Below, piece by piece: positions 53,347-63,192 of a stretch of 64,000 nt of DNA. Made by a program: the position numbers and the translations under genes. The stretch is from Weissella confusa (GTDB lineage: Bacteria; Bacillota; Bacilli; Lactobacillales; Lactobacillaceae), in assembly GCA_014332815.1 (NCBI GenBank), contig JACSZT010000006.1, forward strand, positions 102,247 through 166,246, written 5' to 3'. How positions within the stretch are numbered: position 1 is the first letter of the stretch; each line of letters opens with the position of its first letter. The notes beneath the pieces were generated by a model, which was not told the origin of the DNA, ran no database searches, and worked only from the letters and a program-made list of their open reading frames with translations.

Positions 53347-54596
53347 CAGTGTCGGCGTTGACGTCGTACTTAAAGCGTAAATTCACAGCCGATCCCTATC
53401 TAAAAGAGGTCTATGTGACGGGTGAAATTTCCAATTATCGCCAACGTCCTGGGCATCAATATTTTTCACTGAAAGATGATGGTGCCGTTTTGAACGCAAC
53501 GATGTTCAAGTTCGCTTTCCAAAAGTTACAGTTCAAGTTGGAACCGGGAATGAAGGTGAACGCTGTCGGACACATGGATTTGTATGCGCCGAACGGTTCG
53601 TATAGTTTGATTATTGATAAGCTGGAACCGGACGGGGTCGGCGCGTTGTATCAGGCCTACGAGCAATTGAAAGCGAAATTGGCTGAGGAAGGGTTGTTTA
53701 ATCAACTGCAACGTCCAATCCCACGCTTTCCAAAGAAAATTGCGGTTATCACATCACCAAGTGGTGCGGTCATCCGTGACATTATGACAACAGTGCAACG
53801 ACGTTATCCAATTGCAGAAATCGTCCTCTATCCGGCGGTTGTGCAAGGAGATGGCGCTGTACCATCACTAACTGCCCAGATGACGGCGGTTGCTGAAGCG
53901 GGCGACTACGACGTTTTGATTATGGGACGTGGTGGTGGATCGATCGAGGATTTGTGGGCGTTTAATGAGGAAGCAGTCGCACGGCAAATGCTGACGATGC
54001 CGATGCCAATTATCAGCTCGGTTGGTCACGAAACGGATACGACGATTGCTGATTTCATTGCGGATCAACGCGCGGCCACGCCAACAGCTGCTGCCGAATT
54101 GGCCACGCCAGTTCCATTAGCAGACTTGTGGTTAGGCATTCAGCAAATGCAACAACGGTTGGTTAACCAAATGCAACGACAAGTCGTTAATTCACAAGAA
54201 CGGTTGCAACGGTTGCAAAACAGTTATGTTTTGACACAACCGGCTCGCCTCTATGAGGGGTACTTACAACGTTTAGACATTGCGCAGCAACGACTCCAAC
54301 AATCCGTTGTGACTTTGGTAACGCAACGACGTCACCAATTTGATTTGATTGCACCACGTTTAACAAATGCCATGACCCGTCAAACTGAAAATGCCGAACA
54401 ACGAGTCGGTAAAGCCGTTGCAGGGTTGCAATTAGTTAGCCCGCTGGCCATTTTGGCTCGTGGCTATAGCGTTGTTGAACAGGATGGCCATATCCTAAAT
54501 TCGGTGGCGGATGTGACATTGCAAGAAGATGTTCTGATTCGATTGGCAGATGGTCAAGTGACAGCGACGGTAACGAAGAAAGAAGAAACAGAATAA
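53331..54596 (+). CDS. xseA: exodeoxyribonuclease VII large subunit
   Basis: 421 residues. N-terminal OB fold ([20 protein letters not shown]), catalytic domain with [29 protein letters not shown], and [29 protein letters not shown] long coiled-coil arm (about 265-370) binds XseB copies; a C-terminal strand [13 protein letters not shown]. Degrades single-stranded DNA to oligonucleotides. Overlaps folD by 16 nt and xseB by one base. Confidence 0.97.
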   Translation: MADYLTVSALTSYLKRKFTADPYLKEVYVTGEISNYRQRPGHQYFSLKDDGAVLNATMFKFAFQKLQFKLEPGMKVNAVGHMDLYAPNGSYSLIIDKLEPDGVGALYQAYEQLKAKLAEEGLFNQLQRPIPRFPKKIAVITSPSGAVIRDIMTTVQRRYPIAEIVLYPAVVQGDGAVPSLTAQMTAVAEAGDYDVLIMGRGGGSIEDLWAFNEEAVARQMLTMPMPIISSVGHETDTTIADFIADQRAATPTAAAELATPVPLADLWLGIQQMQQRLVNQMQRQVVNSQERLQRLQNSYVLTQPARLYEGYLQRLDIAQQRLQQSVVTLVTQRRHQFDLIAPRLTNAMTRQTENAEQRVGKAVAGLQLVSPLAILARGYSVVEQDGHILNSVADVTLQEDVLIRLADGQVTATVTKKEETE

Positions 54597-54814
54597 TGGC
54601 AGAAAAAACATTTGAAGAAAACTTGGCAACGCTGGAACAAATCGTTGCCCGCTTGGAAAAGGGCGATGTGCCTTTGGAAGAAGCGTTGAAGGAGTTTGAG
54701 ACTGGCGTAAAGTTAAGTCAAGAACTACAAAAGACACTACAAACGGCTGAACAAAGCTTGGCAAAGATTGTTAATGCGGATGGTTCAACCTCAGATTTTA
54801 ATCCCGAGGCGTAG
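54596..54814 (+). CDS. xseB: exodeoxyribonuclease VII small subunit
   Basis: 72 residues: [20 protein letters not shown] then [15 protein letters not shown], a two-helix hairpin that decorates the XseA coiled coil. TAATG overlap with xseA implies coupled translation and helps set the excess of small subunit. Confidence 0.97.
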   Translation: MAEKTFEENLATLEQIVARLEKGDVPLEEALKEFETGVKLSQELQKTLQTAEQSLAKIVNADGSTSDFNPEA

Positions 54815-54815
54815 T

Positions 54816-55679
54816 ATGAATTTAACAGAGTTTGCCAGTGAAGTTGTCCCAAAGATTGAAGAGACTTTGGCAACCGAATTGAAGCAAAGCACAACGGAAA
54901 AGACACTGCGTGATGCCATGACTTATGCCGTAATGGCTGGTGGTAAGCGATTGCGTCCGTTGTTGACATTGGCGGTGGCACAATCTTACGGTATGGGTGT
55001 ACCGGGGTTGGTCCGTGCTGCAAGTGCATTGGAGTTAATCCACACGTACAGCTTAATTCATGATGACTTGCCTGCAATGGATAATGACGATATGCGCCGT
55101 GGCAAGCCAACGACTCACCGACAATTTGGCGAGGATGTGGCGATTTTGGCAGGGGATGCTTTGCAACCGTTGGCTTATCAATGGCTAGCTAGTGACCCGC
55201 TATTAACAACACCACAAAAGGCGGAGCTAACCCTACAATTAGCTTTGGCATCAGGTGCCAACGGTATGGTGGCTGGCCAAGTGATGGATATGGCAGCGAC
55301 GAATGCTGATACGATTACGCTCGATCAAGCGAAGGCCATTCACTATCGCAAGACCAGTGCGTTGATTGCATATGCCGCTATTGCTGGTGGTATCATGGCT
55401 CATGCATCAGAAGCAGTCAAAGAACAACTTTGGAACTTCGGCATGGCATATGGACTTGCTTTCCAGATTAAGGATGATTTGGATGATCTTGGTCAGGACG
55501 ATGATGAGGACAAGCAAGCATATCCAACGTTGCTTGGTGTACAAGGCGCGGTTGATGCATTGCGTGAGCAAGTTAACCTTGCTAATCAGGCATTGCAAAA
55601 GTTTGGTGAATTGACAGGTAACGACATTACACTGTTGGTATCATTTTTGGATTACTTTAACGAGACATTGGAGAAATAA
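54816..55679 (+). CDS. ispA: polyprenyl (farnesyl) diphosphate synthase
   Basis: 287 residues from ATG 54816 (GAGG upstream), beginning right after the xseB stop. First Asp-rich motif DDLPAMD (83-89) after LIHTYSLIH, second Asp-rich motif DDLDD near the C-terminal third, GGKRLRP at 42-48. Makes FPP from IPP and DMAPP for undecaprenyl phosphate and quinone synthesis. Stop overlaps the next start. Confidence 0.95.
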   Translation: MNLTEFASEVVPKIEETLATELKQSTTEKTLRDAMTYAVMAGGKRLRPLLTLAVAQSYGMGVPGLVRAASALELIHTYSLIHDDLPAMDNDDMRRGKPTTHRQFGEDVAILAGDALQPLAYQWLASDPLLTTPQKAELTLQLALASGANGMVAGQVMDMAATNADTITLDQAKAIHYRKTSALIAYAAIAGGIMAHASEAVKEQLWNFGMAYGLAFQIKDDLDDLGQDDDEDKQAYPTLLGVQGAVDALREQVNLANQALQKFGELTGNDITLLVSFLDYFNETLEK

Positions 55680-56527
55680 TGGCGATTGAGAAAGAACGAG
55701 TAGACGTTTTGGCTGTTCAACAAGGGTTATTTACCTCACGTGAACAAGCCAAGCGAGCAATTATGGCTGGTGAAATCTTGGGAGAAAACGAGCAACGCAT
55801 GGATAAGGCGGGCGAGAAGATTCCGGTAACGACTGAGCTACACTTGAAGGGCGCACCAATGCCATATGTATCACGCGGTGGCTTTAAGCTTGAGAAGGCC
55901 TTGGATGTGTTTGATATCTCAGTTGATGGCAAGACGGTCTTGGATATTGGGTCATCAACAGGTGGCTTTACCGATGTGTCATTGCAAAACGGGGCTAAGT
56001 TGGTTTACGCACTGGATGTGGGAACAAACCAATTGGCTTGGAAATTGCGTTCAGATGACCGTGTCGTGGTGATGGAAAACACCAACTTCCGTTATTCAGA
56101 ATTGCAAGATTTCACGCAAGGACAACCTGAAGTGGCAACGATTGATGTGTCATTCATTTCATTGAACTTGATTTTGCCACCACTCTCAAAGATTTTGACG
56201 CCAGGTGGTTCAGTGGCAACGTTGATTAAGCCACAATTTGAGGCTGGTCGTGAAGCAATTGGGAAGCACGGCATCGTTAAGGATGCTGCAACACACCTAG
56301 CAGTTATTGATAAAGTGGCTGGCTATGCAAAGGCAGCTGGTTTCAGTATTGTCGGGTTGGACTATTCACCAATCAAGGGTGGTTCAGGAAACATTGAGTT
56401 CTTGGCGCACTTGGTTCTTGATGGTGGTGATAGTACGATGTCTGAAGCTGAACGTGAAGCCGTAGTGGCTGGTGCACACGCACAATTGAATGCACGTCGT
56501 GAGGAAAAGACGGATGAGACGAAGTAA
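55679..56527 (+). CDS. tlyA: TlyA-type rRNA 2'-O-methyltransferase (YqxC)
   Basis: 282 residues. N-terminal S4 RNA-binding domain (1-60: RVDVLAVQQGLFTSREQAKR), then an FtsJ-like SAM domain: YVSRGGFKLEKALDVF with the K of the K-D-K-E tetrad, VLDIGSSTGGFTDVSLQNGA (motif I), TIDVSFISLNLILP, LIKPQFEAGRE. Known relatives methylate 16S and 23S cytidines and are often misnamed hemolysin. Overlaps ispA by one base. Confidence 0.93.
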   Translation: MAIEKERVDVLAVQQGLFTSREQAKRAIMAGEILGENEQRMDKAGEKIPVTTELHLKGAPMPYVSRGGFKLEKALDVFDISVDGKTVLDIGSSTGGFTDVSLQNGAKLVYALDVGTNQLAWKLRSDDRVVVMENTNFRYSELQDFTQGQPEVATIDVSFISLNLILPPLSKILTPGGSVATLIKPQFEAGREAIGKHGIVKDAATHLAVIDKVAGYAKAAGFSIVGLDYSPIKGGSGNIEFLAHLVLDGGDSTMSEAEREAVVAGAHAQLNARREEKTDETK

Positions 56528-56963
56528 GCAAGAACGTCAACAAGCCATTAAGACGTTGATTAGCAACGAGCAAATTCAACGCCAAGAAGACTTGGTACGT
56601 AAATTGAATGAAGCTGGTTGGGAAGTTACGCAAGCAACAATCTCACGTGATATTACGGAAATGCAATTAGTGAAGGTACCGCTACCTACTGGTGGCTTTG
56701 CCTACGCTGTTATGTCAGGGGCGGATTACTTTGGTCAGTTGGGTCGCATTTTGCAAGAGACGACGACCGATGTCGCAACGCAAGGTAACATGATTATGAT
56801 CAAAGTAGCACCTGGTACTGGTCCAGCTCTGAAGACGGCCTTAGAAGAAGCTAATTTGCCAGAAGTCTTTGGACTGATTGGTGACGATGCCGGTGTTTTG
56901 GTAATTTTGCGTGAGGGTGAGCTTGCAAAGGACTTTGCAAATAAGTTGACGGCGCAAGCTTAG
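56514..56963 (+). CDS. argR: arginine repressor ArgR/AhrC
   Basis: 149 residues from ATG 56514 (GAGGA 8 nt upstream), overlapping tlyA by 14 nt. N-terminal winged helix (KQERQQAIKTLISNEQIQRQ and TQATISRDITEMQLVKV) and C-terminal hexamerisation/arginine-binding domain ending GLIGDDAGVLVILRE with the conserved double Asp. Hexameric repressor/activator of arginine metabolism; its place between tlyA and recN is conserved in Firmicutes and need not mean local control. Confidence 0.96.
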   Translation: MRRSKQERQQAIKTLISNEQIQRQEDLVRKLNEAGWEVTQATISRDITEMQLVKVPLPTGGFAYAVMSGADYFGQLGRILQETTTDVATQGNMIMIKVAPGTGPALKTALEEANLPEVFGLIGDDAGVLVILREGELAKDFANKLTAQA

Positions 56964-56984
56964 TTAACGGAAGAGGAGCAGGCT

Positions 56985-58673
56985 ATGCTACAAGAATTAT
57001 CAATTCAAAATTTTGCGATTATTCCAAAGCTCAACATTAGCTTCCAACCGGGGATGACGGTTTTGACTGGTGAAACCGGTGCTGGAAAGTCAATTATTAT
57101 TGATGCCGTTGGTCTATTAACCGGCGGTCGTGGTTCACAAGATTTCATTCGTGAGGGTGCTGATAAAGCGGTCTTGCAGGGTTTAATTGATGTGGAGCCG
57201 GGCCAACCGATTACACAATTACTTGATGAGTTGGGAATCCCGCTAGAAGATAACCAATTATTAATTCATCGTGAATTGCATAAAAGTGGTCGTAATGTCA
57301 TTCGTGTTAACGGTAGTTTAGTCAATGCGACGACACTTAAGGAAATTGGTCAGCACCTGGTTGATATTCATGGCCAGAACGAACACCAAGAGTTGATGCA
57401 AGTTGAGCGCCATTTATCATTGCTGGATGAGTATGGGAAGAAGACCATTGGACCGGTACTAGAGAAGTATCGTGCAGCGTACGATACCTATCGTAGTCTG
57501 GAAAGTGCATTCCATAAGCGTCAGGCTGACGAACAAGCGTGGGCGCAACGTCTTGATATGCTGAGTTTTCAGAGCAAGGAATTGGCGGATGCTAGTTTGG
57601 TTGAAGGCGAAGAAGAGATGTTGGAAGCTGAGTATCAAGAACTCACCAACTTCCAAGACGTTTTGGCAGCCCTTTCTAAGGCGCATGAAGCGTTGGACGG
57701 CGATTGGGATAACAACGGTCTAGAGACCATTTCTACTGCTATGAGCGCGATGGAAGATATCGAGGAGTTGTCACCTAAGTATGCAACGTTAACTGAGGCA
57801 GTACGCGGTGCGTATTACGAACTGCAGGAAGCAGCGTCTGAAATTTTGTCAGTACGGGATGGTTTGGAATTTGATGAAGAACGCCTACGCGAAGTGGATG
57901 ATCGTTTGAACTTGATTCGCTCACTGGAACGTAAGTACGGCGCAACCATTACCGACGTATTGGCACACCAAGCGAAAGTTGATGCTGAATTGGCTGAAAT
58001 GGGTGGTGGCGAACAATCAGCAGCTGAACTAGCTGAGCAAGTTGAAGTCGCTGAGCAAAAGGCCCGTACACTAGCTGAGAAACTTCATGAGCTACGACTT
58101 AAGGCAGCCAAGCAGCTAGCGACGAAGATTCATGAACAATTAAGTGATTTGTACATGGAGAAGGCAGTTTTCTCAGCGCACATCACAGAACTGAAAGAAC
58201 TTAATGCCACAGGATTAGACGCAGTTGAATTTTATATTCAAACAAACCCGGGTGAAGGTGCTAAGCCGTTGGTTAAAATCGCCTCTGGTGGTGAGCTTTC
58301 GAGAATGATGCTCGCGATGAAGACGATCTTTTCACGCGAACAAGGTATTACGTCAATTATTTTTGATGAGGTTGATACCGGGGTGTCTGGCCGTGTTGCG
58401 CAAGCCATTGCTGAAAAGATTGCAGTGATTGGCCGTTATTCACAAGTATTAACAATTACGCACTTACCACAAGTAGCGGCAGTCGCTGATAACCATTACT
58501 TTATTGAAAAGCAAGTGGTTGGTGATCGTACTGAGACAAGTATTCACACACTTTCAGAGGATGAACGTGTTAACGAAGTTGCCAGAATGTTGTCTGGGGA
58601 TGAATTAACCGATGCAGCCAAAGAAAATGCCCGTGATTTGATTCAACGAGCGGTTGCTAAGCGAAGTGAATAG
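56985..58673 (+). CDS. recN: DNA repair protein RecN
   Basis: 562 residues, SMC-like ATPase for double-strand break repair. Walker A GETGAGKS at 29-36, long antiparallel coiled coils (about 160-385), signature KIASGGELSRMMLAMK, Walker B IIFDEVDTGVSG and H-loop ITHLPQVAAVAD. AAGAGGAG precedes ATG 56985. Last gene of the folD operon. Confidence 0.98.
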   Translation: MLQELSIQNFAIIPKLNISFQPGMTVLTGETGAGKSIIIDAVGLLTGGRGSQDFIREGADKAVLQGLIDVEPGQPITQLLDELGIPLEDNQLLIHRELHKSGRNVIRVNGSLVNATTLKEIGQHLVDIHGQNEHQELMQVERHLSLLDEYGKKTIGPVLEKYRAAYDTYRSLESAFHKRQADEQAWAQRLDMLSFQSKELADASLVEGEEEMLEAEYQELTNFQDVLAALSKAHEALDGDWDNNGLETISTAMSAMEDIEELSPKYATLTEAVRGAYYELQEAASEILSVRDGLEFDEERLREVDDRLNLIRSLERKYGATITDVLAHQAKVDAELAEMGGGEQSAAELAEQVEVAEQKARTLAEKLHELRLKAAKQLATKIHEQLSDLYMEKAVFSAHITELKELNATGLDAVEFYIQTNPGEGAKPLVKIASGGELSRMMLAMKTIFSREQGITSIIFDEVDTGVSGRVAQAIAEKIAVIGRYSQVLTITHLPQVAAVADNHYFIEKQVVGDRTETSIHTLSEDERVNEVARMLSGDELTDAAKENARDLIQRAVAKRSE

Positions 58674-58680
58674 AACCATT

Positions 58681-58712
58681 AACCAGGACTTTTGGGTCCT
58701 GGTTTTTTTAAA
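58681..58712 (+). terminator. terminator of folD-recN operon
   Basis: AACCAGGA...TCCTGGTT stem followed by TTTTTAAA. Confidence 0.85.
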
Positions 58713-58783
58713 CGCAAAACTTGCATGCTGACATAAAGTGTCTAGAATAAAGATACGATTATTTTGAGAGTGAGGGTGATGAT

Positions 58784-60343
58784 ATGCCGATAGTAGTGGG
58801 TAAATTAACACCACAACAAATTGCGCCATTTGGACAACTGCTAAATATGTATGCTGATGCAGCTGAGGCTCGTGACAGATACAATGCGACAAGCGCTGAT
58901 GCACAGGGCTTGTTATTTGTGACAGATGATGATGCGATTGAAGCTGCGGTGGTTTATCGTGAGCAAGATGGTGATGTGACACTAATTAGTGCTCTGGGTT
59001 GGAAAGCGATCGACCGTTTGGCGTTGTTTGAACAATTAATCACCTATTTTAGTAAGCAACGCGTGAAATCACTAACCATAAAGGTAGCGCCAAATCAGAC
59101 AAATAGCCCATTGTTGGCTGGCTTTAACCGGGTGGCTGAGTTAACGTATCGGCATGATTTTGCATATCCAGTTGCCTTGGTACTTGGTGGTGGTGGGGCA
59201 CACGGTGCATTTGAAGCGGGTGTATTCGATGTGCTAAAAGCACGCGGTATTGTGCCACAAGAGGTGTTGGGTGTTTCGGTAGGGTCAATCAATGCCATGT
59301 CATTTATGCATTTGAATAGTGATATCTCACACCATACTTGGGACACGCTGACGACGGATGTTGTGTATGAGGTGGATGAAGTCGGTGTTTATAGAACTGA
59401 CTTTACGAAGACAATCGCGACGCACTTAGTTGGTCGACACTATTTCAACAAAGAATCATTACGCGAATTGATTTATCCGGTTGTTGTCCATGAGTTAGCG
59501 ACACCAAGGTTAGCAGAAATGACGCTGGTAGCCACGGAGTTCCCGTTGCTAAAGGCCACACCGTATAGTGTGACGGATGAAACCACAGCTGACGAATTGA
59601 CCGATTGGATTCTAGCATCGAGTGCGTTTTACCCAGTTGTGTCCCCAGTGATGATTAACGGGAAGCAATACATCGATGGTGGCTATTCGAATAATTTGCC
59701 AATTAATCTTGCAGCTGATCATGGTGCAAAGGAAATTTATGCGGTATCAATTATGGATGGGGTCCCTGAAAACTGGGATCGCCCAGAGGATGCAGTGGTT
59801 CACTTCATTCGAACGCCGTGGCAGTTCGGACCATTGCTAGATTTTTTCCCTGACTTGAGTGCCACCTATGTGCGTCTTGGTGAAATCAGAACGCGCCAAG
59901 TGCTTGGTGAACTGGGTGGTTACTATTTCGCTTTGCCAGTTGATGTTAATTTTAGTTGGTTGGGTGGTAGTCAGTTAGTGAAGTGGTTGGCGACTGACCC
60001 TGTGACAGCACCGATTGCGGCGCTTTTGACGGATCTACCAGTTTGGTTGGCCTGGCAGCAATGGATTCGTCGCGATGCTGATCCGGAACAAAAGGAGACG
60101 GCAGCTGGTCAAGGACTGGCGACGATTGAACGTTTAGCAAGACTATTAGATGTTGATAAGCTAGTCGAGTATGATTTAACGACCTTTATTGAGGCCATTG
60201 TTACGGCTGGTAAAGAAAAACGTGATATGCTACCAATGCCGACTGGCACGATTAGTCGAACGTATATGTTGGCTAATTTGGATGTTGTCCTAAGTGCCGT
60301 GTTGTTCTTGTTGTCTAAGTCGGAAAAAACGAGTAGAATATAA
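58784..60343 (+). CDS. patatin-like phospholipase with extra N-terminal domain
   Basis: 519 residues. Residues 1-125 form an alpha/beta domain of GNAT-like appearance (LLNMYADAAEARDRYNATSA, LLFVTDDDAIEAAVVYREQ, LFEQLITYFSKQRVKSLTIK). The patatin core follows: oxyanion GGGGAHG at 135-141, nucleophile S165 in GVSVG, catalytic Asp in DGG (D298). Predicted lipid acyl hydrolase, no signal peptide. Residues 400-519 are a helical tail ending in a hydrophobic stretch (ANLDVVLSAVLFLL). Monocistronic by terminators, though gmk follows at 39 nt. Confidence 0.88.
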   Translation: MPIVVGKLTPQQIAPFGQLLNMYADAAEARDRYNATSADAQGLLFVTDDDAIEAAVVYREQDGDVTLISALGWKAIDRLALFEQLITYFSKQRVKSLTIKVAPNQTNSPLLAGFNRVAELTYRHDFAYPVALVLGGGGAHGAFEAGVFDVLKARGIVPQEVLGVSVGSINAMSFMHLNSDISHHTWDTLTTDVVYEVDEVGVYRTDFTKTIATHLVGRHYFNKESLRELIYPVVVHELATPRLAEMTLVATEFPLLKATPYSVTDETTADELTDWILASSAFYPVVSPVMINGKQYIDGGYSNNLPINLAADHGAKEIYAVSIMDGVPENWDRPEDAVVHFIRTPWQFGPLLDFFPDLSATYVRLGEIRTRQVLGELGGYYFALPVDVNFSWLGGSQLVKWLATDPVTAPIAALLTDLPVWLAWQQWIRRDADPEQKETAAGQGLATIERLARLLDVDKLVEYDLTTFIEAIVTAGKEKRDMLPMPTGTISRTYMLANLDVVLSAVLFLLSKSEKTSRI

Positions 60344-60382
60344 AATTGATTAGCTAGAGAAAAAGATAGGAGTAAGAGTACC

Positions 60383-61000
60383 ATGAAGCGTGGCGTATTG
60401 ATCGTACTATCGGGTCCGTCAGGTGTTGGTAAAGGGACTGTGCGAAAGGCGTTGTTTGAAGAGACGGACATCGACTTTCAATATTCAATCTCAATGACCA
60501 CACGACACCCCCGAGCAGGTGAAGTAGACGGAGAGGATTATTTCTTCGTAACTCGTGAAGAGTTTGAGGCAGAAATCGCCAACGACGGTATGTTAGAGTA
60601 CGCCGAGTATGTGGGAAACTACTACGGTACGCCAAAGAGCTTTATTGAAAAGACTTTGGCAGCCGGTCGCGACGTCCTACTGGAAATCGATGTTCAAGGT
60701 GCTTTGCAAGTGAAGGAAAAGATGCCAGAAGGTGCATACATCTTCTTGACGCCACCTGATCTTGGTGCATTGAAGGAACGTTTGATCGGTCGCGGTACCG
60801 AAGCGATGGAAGTTATCGACCGTCGTGTCTCTGCTGCAACTGCTGAAATTCGTATGATGGCTAATTATGATTATGCTGTCGTTAATGACGAAGTGCCTTT
60901 GGCGGTTGACCGTATTAAGGATATTATCAAGGTTGAACGTTTGCGCGTTAACCGTGTGTTGCCAGAATATATTGCAATGATTGAGGAGCTAGAATCATGA
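60383..61000 (+). CDS. gmk: guanylate kinase
   Basis: 205 residues. Phosphorylates GMP to GDP. P-loop GPSGVGKGT at 11-19, GMP-binding [20 protein letters not shown] near 34-53, and the LID arginine segment [26 protein letters not shown] precedes ATG 60383. Overlaps rpoZ by 4 nt, the usual gmk-rpoZ pair. Confidence 0.98.
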   Translation: MKRGVLIVLSGPSGVGKGTVRKALFEETDIDFQYSISMTTRHPRAGEVDGEDYFFVTREEFEAEIANDGMLEYAEYVGNYYGTPKSFIEKTLAAGRDVLLEIDVQGALQVKEKMPEGAYIFLTPPDLGALKERLIGRGTEAMEVIDRRVSAATAEIRMMANYDYAVVNDEVPLAVDRIKDIIKVERLRVNRVLPEYIAMIEELES

Positions 61001-61227
61001 TTTTATACCCATCAGTTGATAAGTTGTTGGAACGTGTTGACTCACGTTACAAGTTGATTGCCTTGGGAGCTAAGCGCGCCCACGAATTGGAGCAAGGCGC
61101 ATTGCCAACGTTGGCACACTTTGATTCAGTTAAGCCAATCGGCCAAGCTTTTGAAGAAATCGAAGCCGGTAACGTTGTTATCGACGAAGAAGCTACTAAG
61201 TTGGAAGCCGAGCACTTGGCTGACTAA
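60997..61227 (+). CDS. rpoZ: RNA polymerase omega subunit
   Basis: 76 residues: [20 protein letters not shown] then [14 protein letters not shown] is the omega core that folds around the C-terminus of beta-prime. ATGA overlap with gmk. Followed at once by a strong terminator, so the commonly linked priA/fmt genes are not in this operon. Confidence 0.97.
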   Translation: MILYPSVDKLLERVDSRYKLIALGAKRAHELEQGALPTLAHFDSVKPIGQAFEEIEAGNVVIDEEATKLEAEHLAD

Positions 61228-61234
61228 TTATAGT

Positions 61235-61271
61235 TAAAAAGACCATCCACAAGTTGGATGGTCTTTTTTTC
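61235..61271 (+). terminator. terminator of gmk-rpoZ
   Basis: Perfect stem AAAGACCATCCA / TGGATGGTCTTT followed by TTTT. Confidence 0.9.
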
Positions 61272-61283
61272 ACATACAGGTAC

Positions 61284-61314
61284 AAAAAAGCCGCGAAACC
61301 AATCGCGACTTTTT
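61284..61314 (-). terminator. terminator of dedA (minus strand)
   Basis: AAAAAG-C-CGCGA / TCGCG-A-CTTTTT hairpin a few bases past the dedA stop; T-run on the minus strand. Confidence 0.8.
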
Positions 61315-61318
61315 AGAA

Positions 61319-61981
61319 TTATTGATCCATTTGCTTTTGCTTCTTGCTGATAATTGATTGGCGAACTGCACTGATGATAGCAGGCAAGGCCGTTACCACC
61401 AAGATACCAATAATAACCAATGAGAAGTGTTCGCTAACAAATGGGATACCGCCGAAGTAGTAACCGGCTTCAACGGCGACAACGACCCAAATTGTTGCAG
61501 CGATGACTTCAAGCATCAAGAAGTTCTTGTACTTGAAACCTGAAATAGCAGCTGTAAATGGCACCAAAGTACGAATGATTGGCAAGAAACGACCCAAAAT
61601 AACGGCCATCTTACCGTGCTTAACGAAGAAATCATTTGCTTCCGCCAAGTGCTCGTCCTTAATGAAGCGACCAAGTAGTGGGTGCTTAACTAACTTCAAG
61701 CCAACCGTGCGACCCAAGAAGAAGTTCAGTGAGTCACCAGATACAGCGGCAATCCAGAACATGATCATGAGTACCCAGTGGTTAAGGATACTACCATGCA
61801 AAGCTGAAATTGATCCGGCTGCAAATAGTAGTGAATCTCCAGGAAGGAATGGGAAGATAACCGATCCCGTTTCAATGAAGATGACAGCGAAAAGCGCGAC
61901 GTATGACCAAATGCCCCATGCGTTAACCAGATTGTTCAAATGAACATCAAGGTGCAGGAACAAATCGATAATGTGCATCAT
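61319..61981 (-). CDS. DedA family membrane protein
   Basis: 220 residues, VTT-domain fold with re-entrant hairpins. Family motifs: FIETGSVIFPFLPGDSLLFAAG (36-57), the F/Y-x-G-R segment NFFLGRTVGL, and RFLPIIRTLVPFTAAISGF. DedA proteins are proton-dependent lipid flippases or scramblases; those of this subgroup may recycle undecaprenyl phosphate or phospholipids. Two ATGs (61981 and 61978) are possible starts; GGGAG lies further upstream. Convergent with gmk-rpoZ. Confidence 0.92.
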   Translation of the reverse strand: MMHIIDLFLHLDVHLNNLVNAWGIWSYVALFAVIFIETGSVIFPFLPGDSLLFAAGSISALHGSILNHWVLMIMFWIAAVSGDSLNFFLGRTVGLKLVKHPLLGRFIKDEHLAEANDFFVKHGKMAVILGRFLPIIRTLVPFTAAISGFKYKNFLMLEVIAATIWVVVAVEAGYYFGGIPFVSEHFSLVIIGILVVTALPAIISAVRQSIISKKQKQMDQ

Positions 61982-62127
61982 AATATTTGTTTACTCCCAG
62001 TAATCTGTTTGAATGTCTGTTGACAACTAGATTCTAGTTTACCATGTTTTTGGGGCAGTGTGAGTGGCCTTAATGTTTATGTTATAATACAAGCAGTGAA
62101 TTTTAAGATTTAGAGGAGAATGAAGAT

Positions 62128-62709
62128 ATGGCATTGCCACAATTTGATTTGGCTGCAGTAGAAGGCCCAGTTGCTGTTTTGGAAACAACAAAGGGTACGG
62201 TTAAGATTCAATTATTCCCAGCCCAAGCGCCAAAGACGGTAGAGAATTTTGTTGGATTGATTGAAAAGGGTTACTACGATGGTATTATCTTCCACCGTGT
62301 CATTAGTGATTTCATGATTCAAGGTGGTGACCCTACTGGAACTGGTATGGGTGGTGAGTCACTTTGGGGTGATTCTTTTGAAGATGAATTCTCAGATGAA
62401 GTCTTTAACTTGCGTGGTGCCTTGTCTATGGCGAATGCTGGTCCAAACACAAACGGTTCACAATTCTTTATTGTGCAAGCTTCACGTGTACCAGCGAACA
62501 TGTTGCGTCAACTAAAGGGGCTTGTACCTGATGAAGTTGTATCAGCATACGGTGAGCAAGGTGGTACACCATGGCTAGACAAGCGCCACACTGTATTCGG
62601 TCACGTTATCGAAGGTATGGATGTTGTTGACGACATGGCTAAGGTTCGTGTTAACTACGCAGACAAGCCACTTGAAGATATCAAGATTATCAAGGCAACA
62701 ATTGCATAA
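62128..62709 (+). CDS. cyclophilin-type peptidyl-prolyl isomerase
   Basis: 193 residues, cytoplasmic (no signal). Active-site residues F-H-R in [17 protein letters not shown] (R57, F62, Q65), [15 protein letters not shown] and H in [17 protein letters not shown] roughly 20-residue insertion ([20 protein letters not shown]) is found in Lactobacillales PpiB-like proteins. AGAGGAGAA precedes ATG 62128. Protein-folding role. Confidence 0.95.
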   Translation: MALPQFDLAAVEGPVAVLETTKGTVKIQLFPAQAPKTVENFVGLIEKGYYDGIIFHRVISDFMIQGGDPTGTGMGGESLWGDSFEDEFSDEVFNLRGALSMANAGPNTNGSQFFIVQASRVPANMLRQLKGLVPDEVVSAYGEQGGTPWLDKRHTVFGHVIEGMDVVDDMAKVRVNYADKPLEDIKIIKATIA

Positions 62710-62772
62710 GGTTGTCACTCGGGGTAAACCCGAGATACATATAATAAGAAAAACTAATTGGAGGAGGTTATT

Positions 62773-63174
62773 ATGGCTTATCATATTGGTGAGATTGTGC
62801 AAGGAACCGTAACTGGCATTCAACCATACGGTGCTTTTGTACAACTCGATGATCACACGCAGGGATTAATACATATTTCGGAGTGTCGCTCGGCATTTAT
62901 TCGACACGTTGGGGATGAATTGCACGTTGGTCAGGTGATTGACGTCATGATTCTAGATATCGACCAGTACAATGAGAAGATTTCATTGTCACGTCGTAGT
63001 GTATTAGATGCTAATCAAAAGGTTAGAACGGACCGTGAAAATCAACGTGTCGATAATTGGCACCATCATTATTGGACTAATCAGCATTTAAATATCGGGT
63101 TCGAAACGATTGCTGATAATCGTGATGATATGATTGCGGAAGCATTGCAACGTTTGAACGCACACGTTCACTAA
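62773..63174 (+). CDS. S1-domain RNA-binding regulator (CvfD / general stress protein 13 type)
   Basis: 133 residues from ATG 62773 (GGAGGAGGT upstream). Residues 4-75 are a single S1/OB domain: GEIVQGTVTGIQPYGAFVQL then QGLIHISE, ending ISLSRRS. The tail is polar and His-rich (NWHHHYWTNQH). Relatives in Streptococcus and Bacillus (CvfD, YugI) bind ribosomes or mRNA and tune cold and virulence gene expression after transcription. Confidence 0.9.
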   Translation: MAYHIGEIVQGTVTGIQPYGAFVQLDDHTQGLIHISECRSAFIRHVGDELHVGQVIDVMILDIDQYNEKISLSRRSVLDANQKVRTDRENQRVDNWHHHYWTNQHLNIGFETIADNRDDMIAEALQRLNAHVH

Positions 63175-63192
63175 TTAAAGGGGGATGGCATT

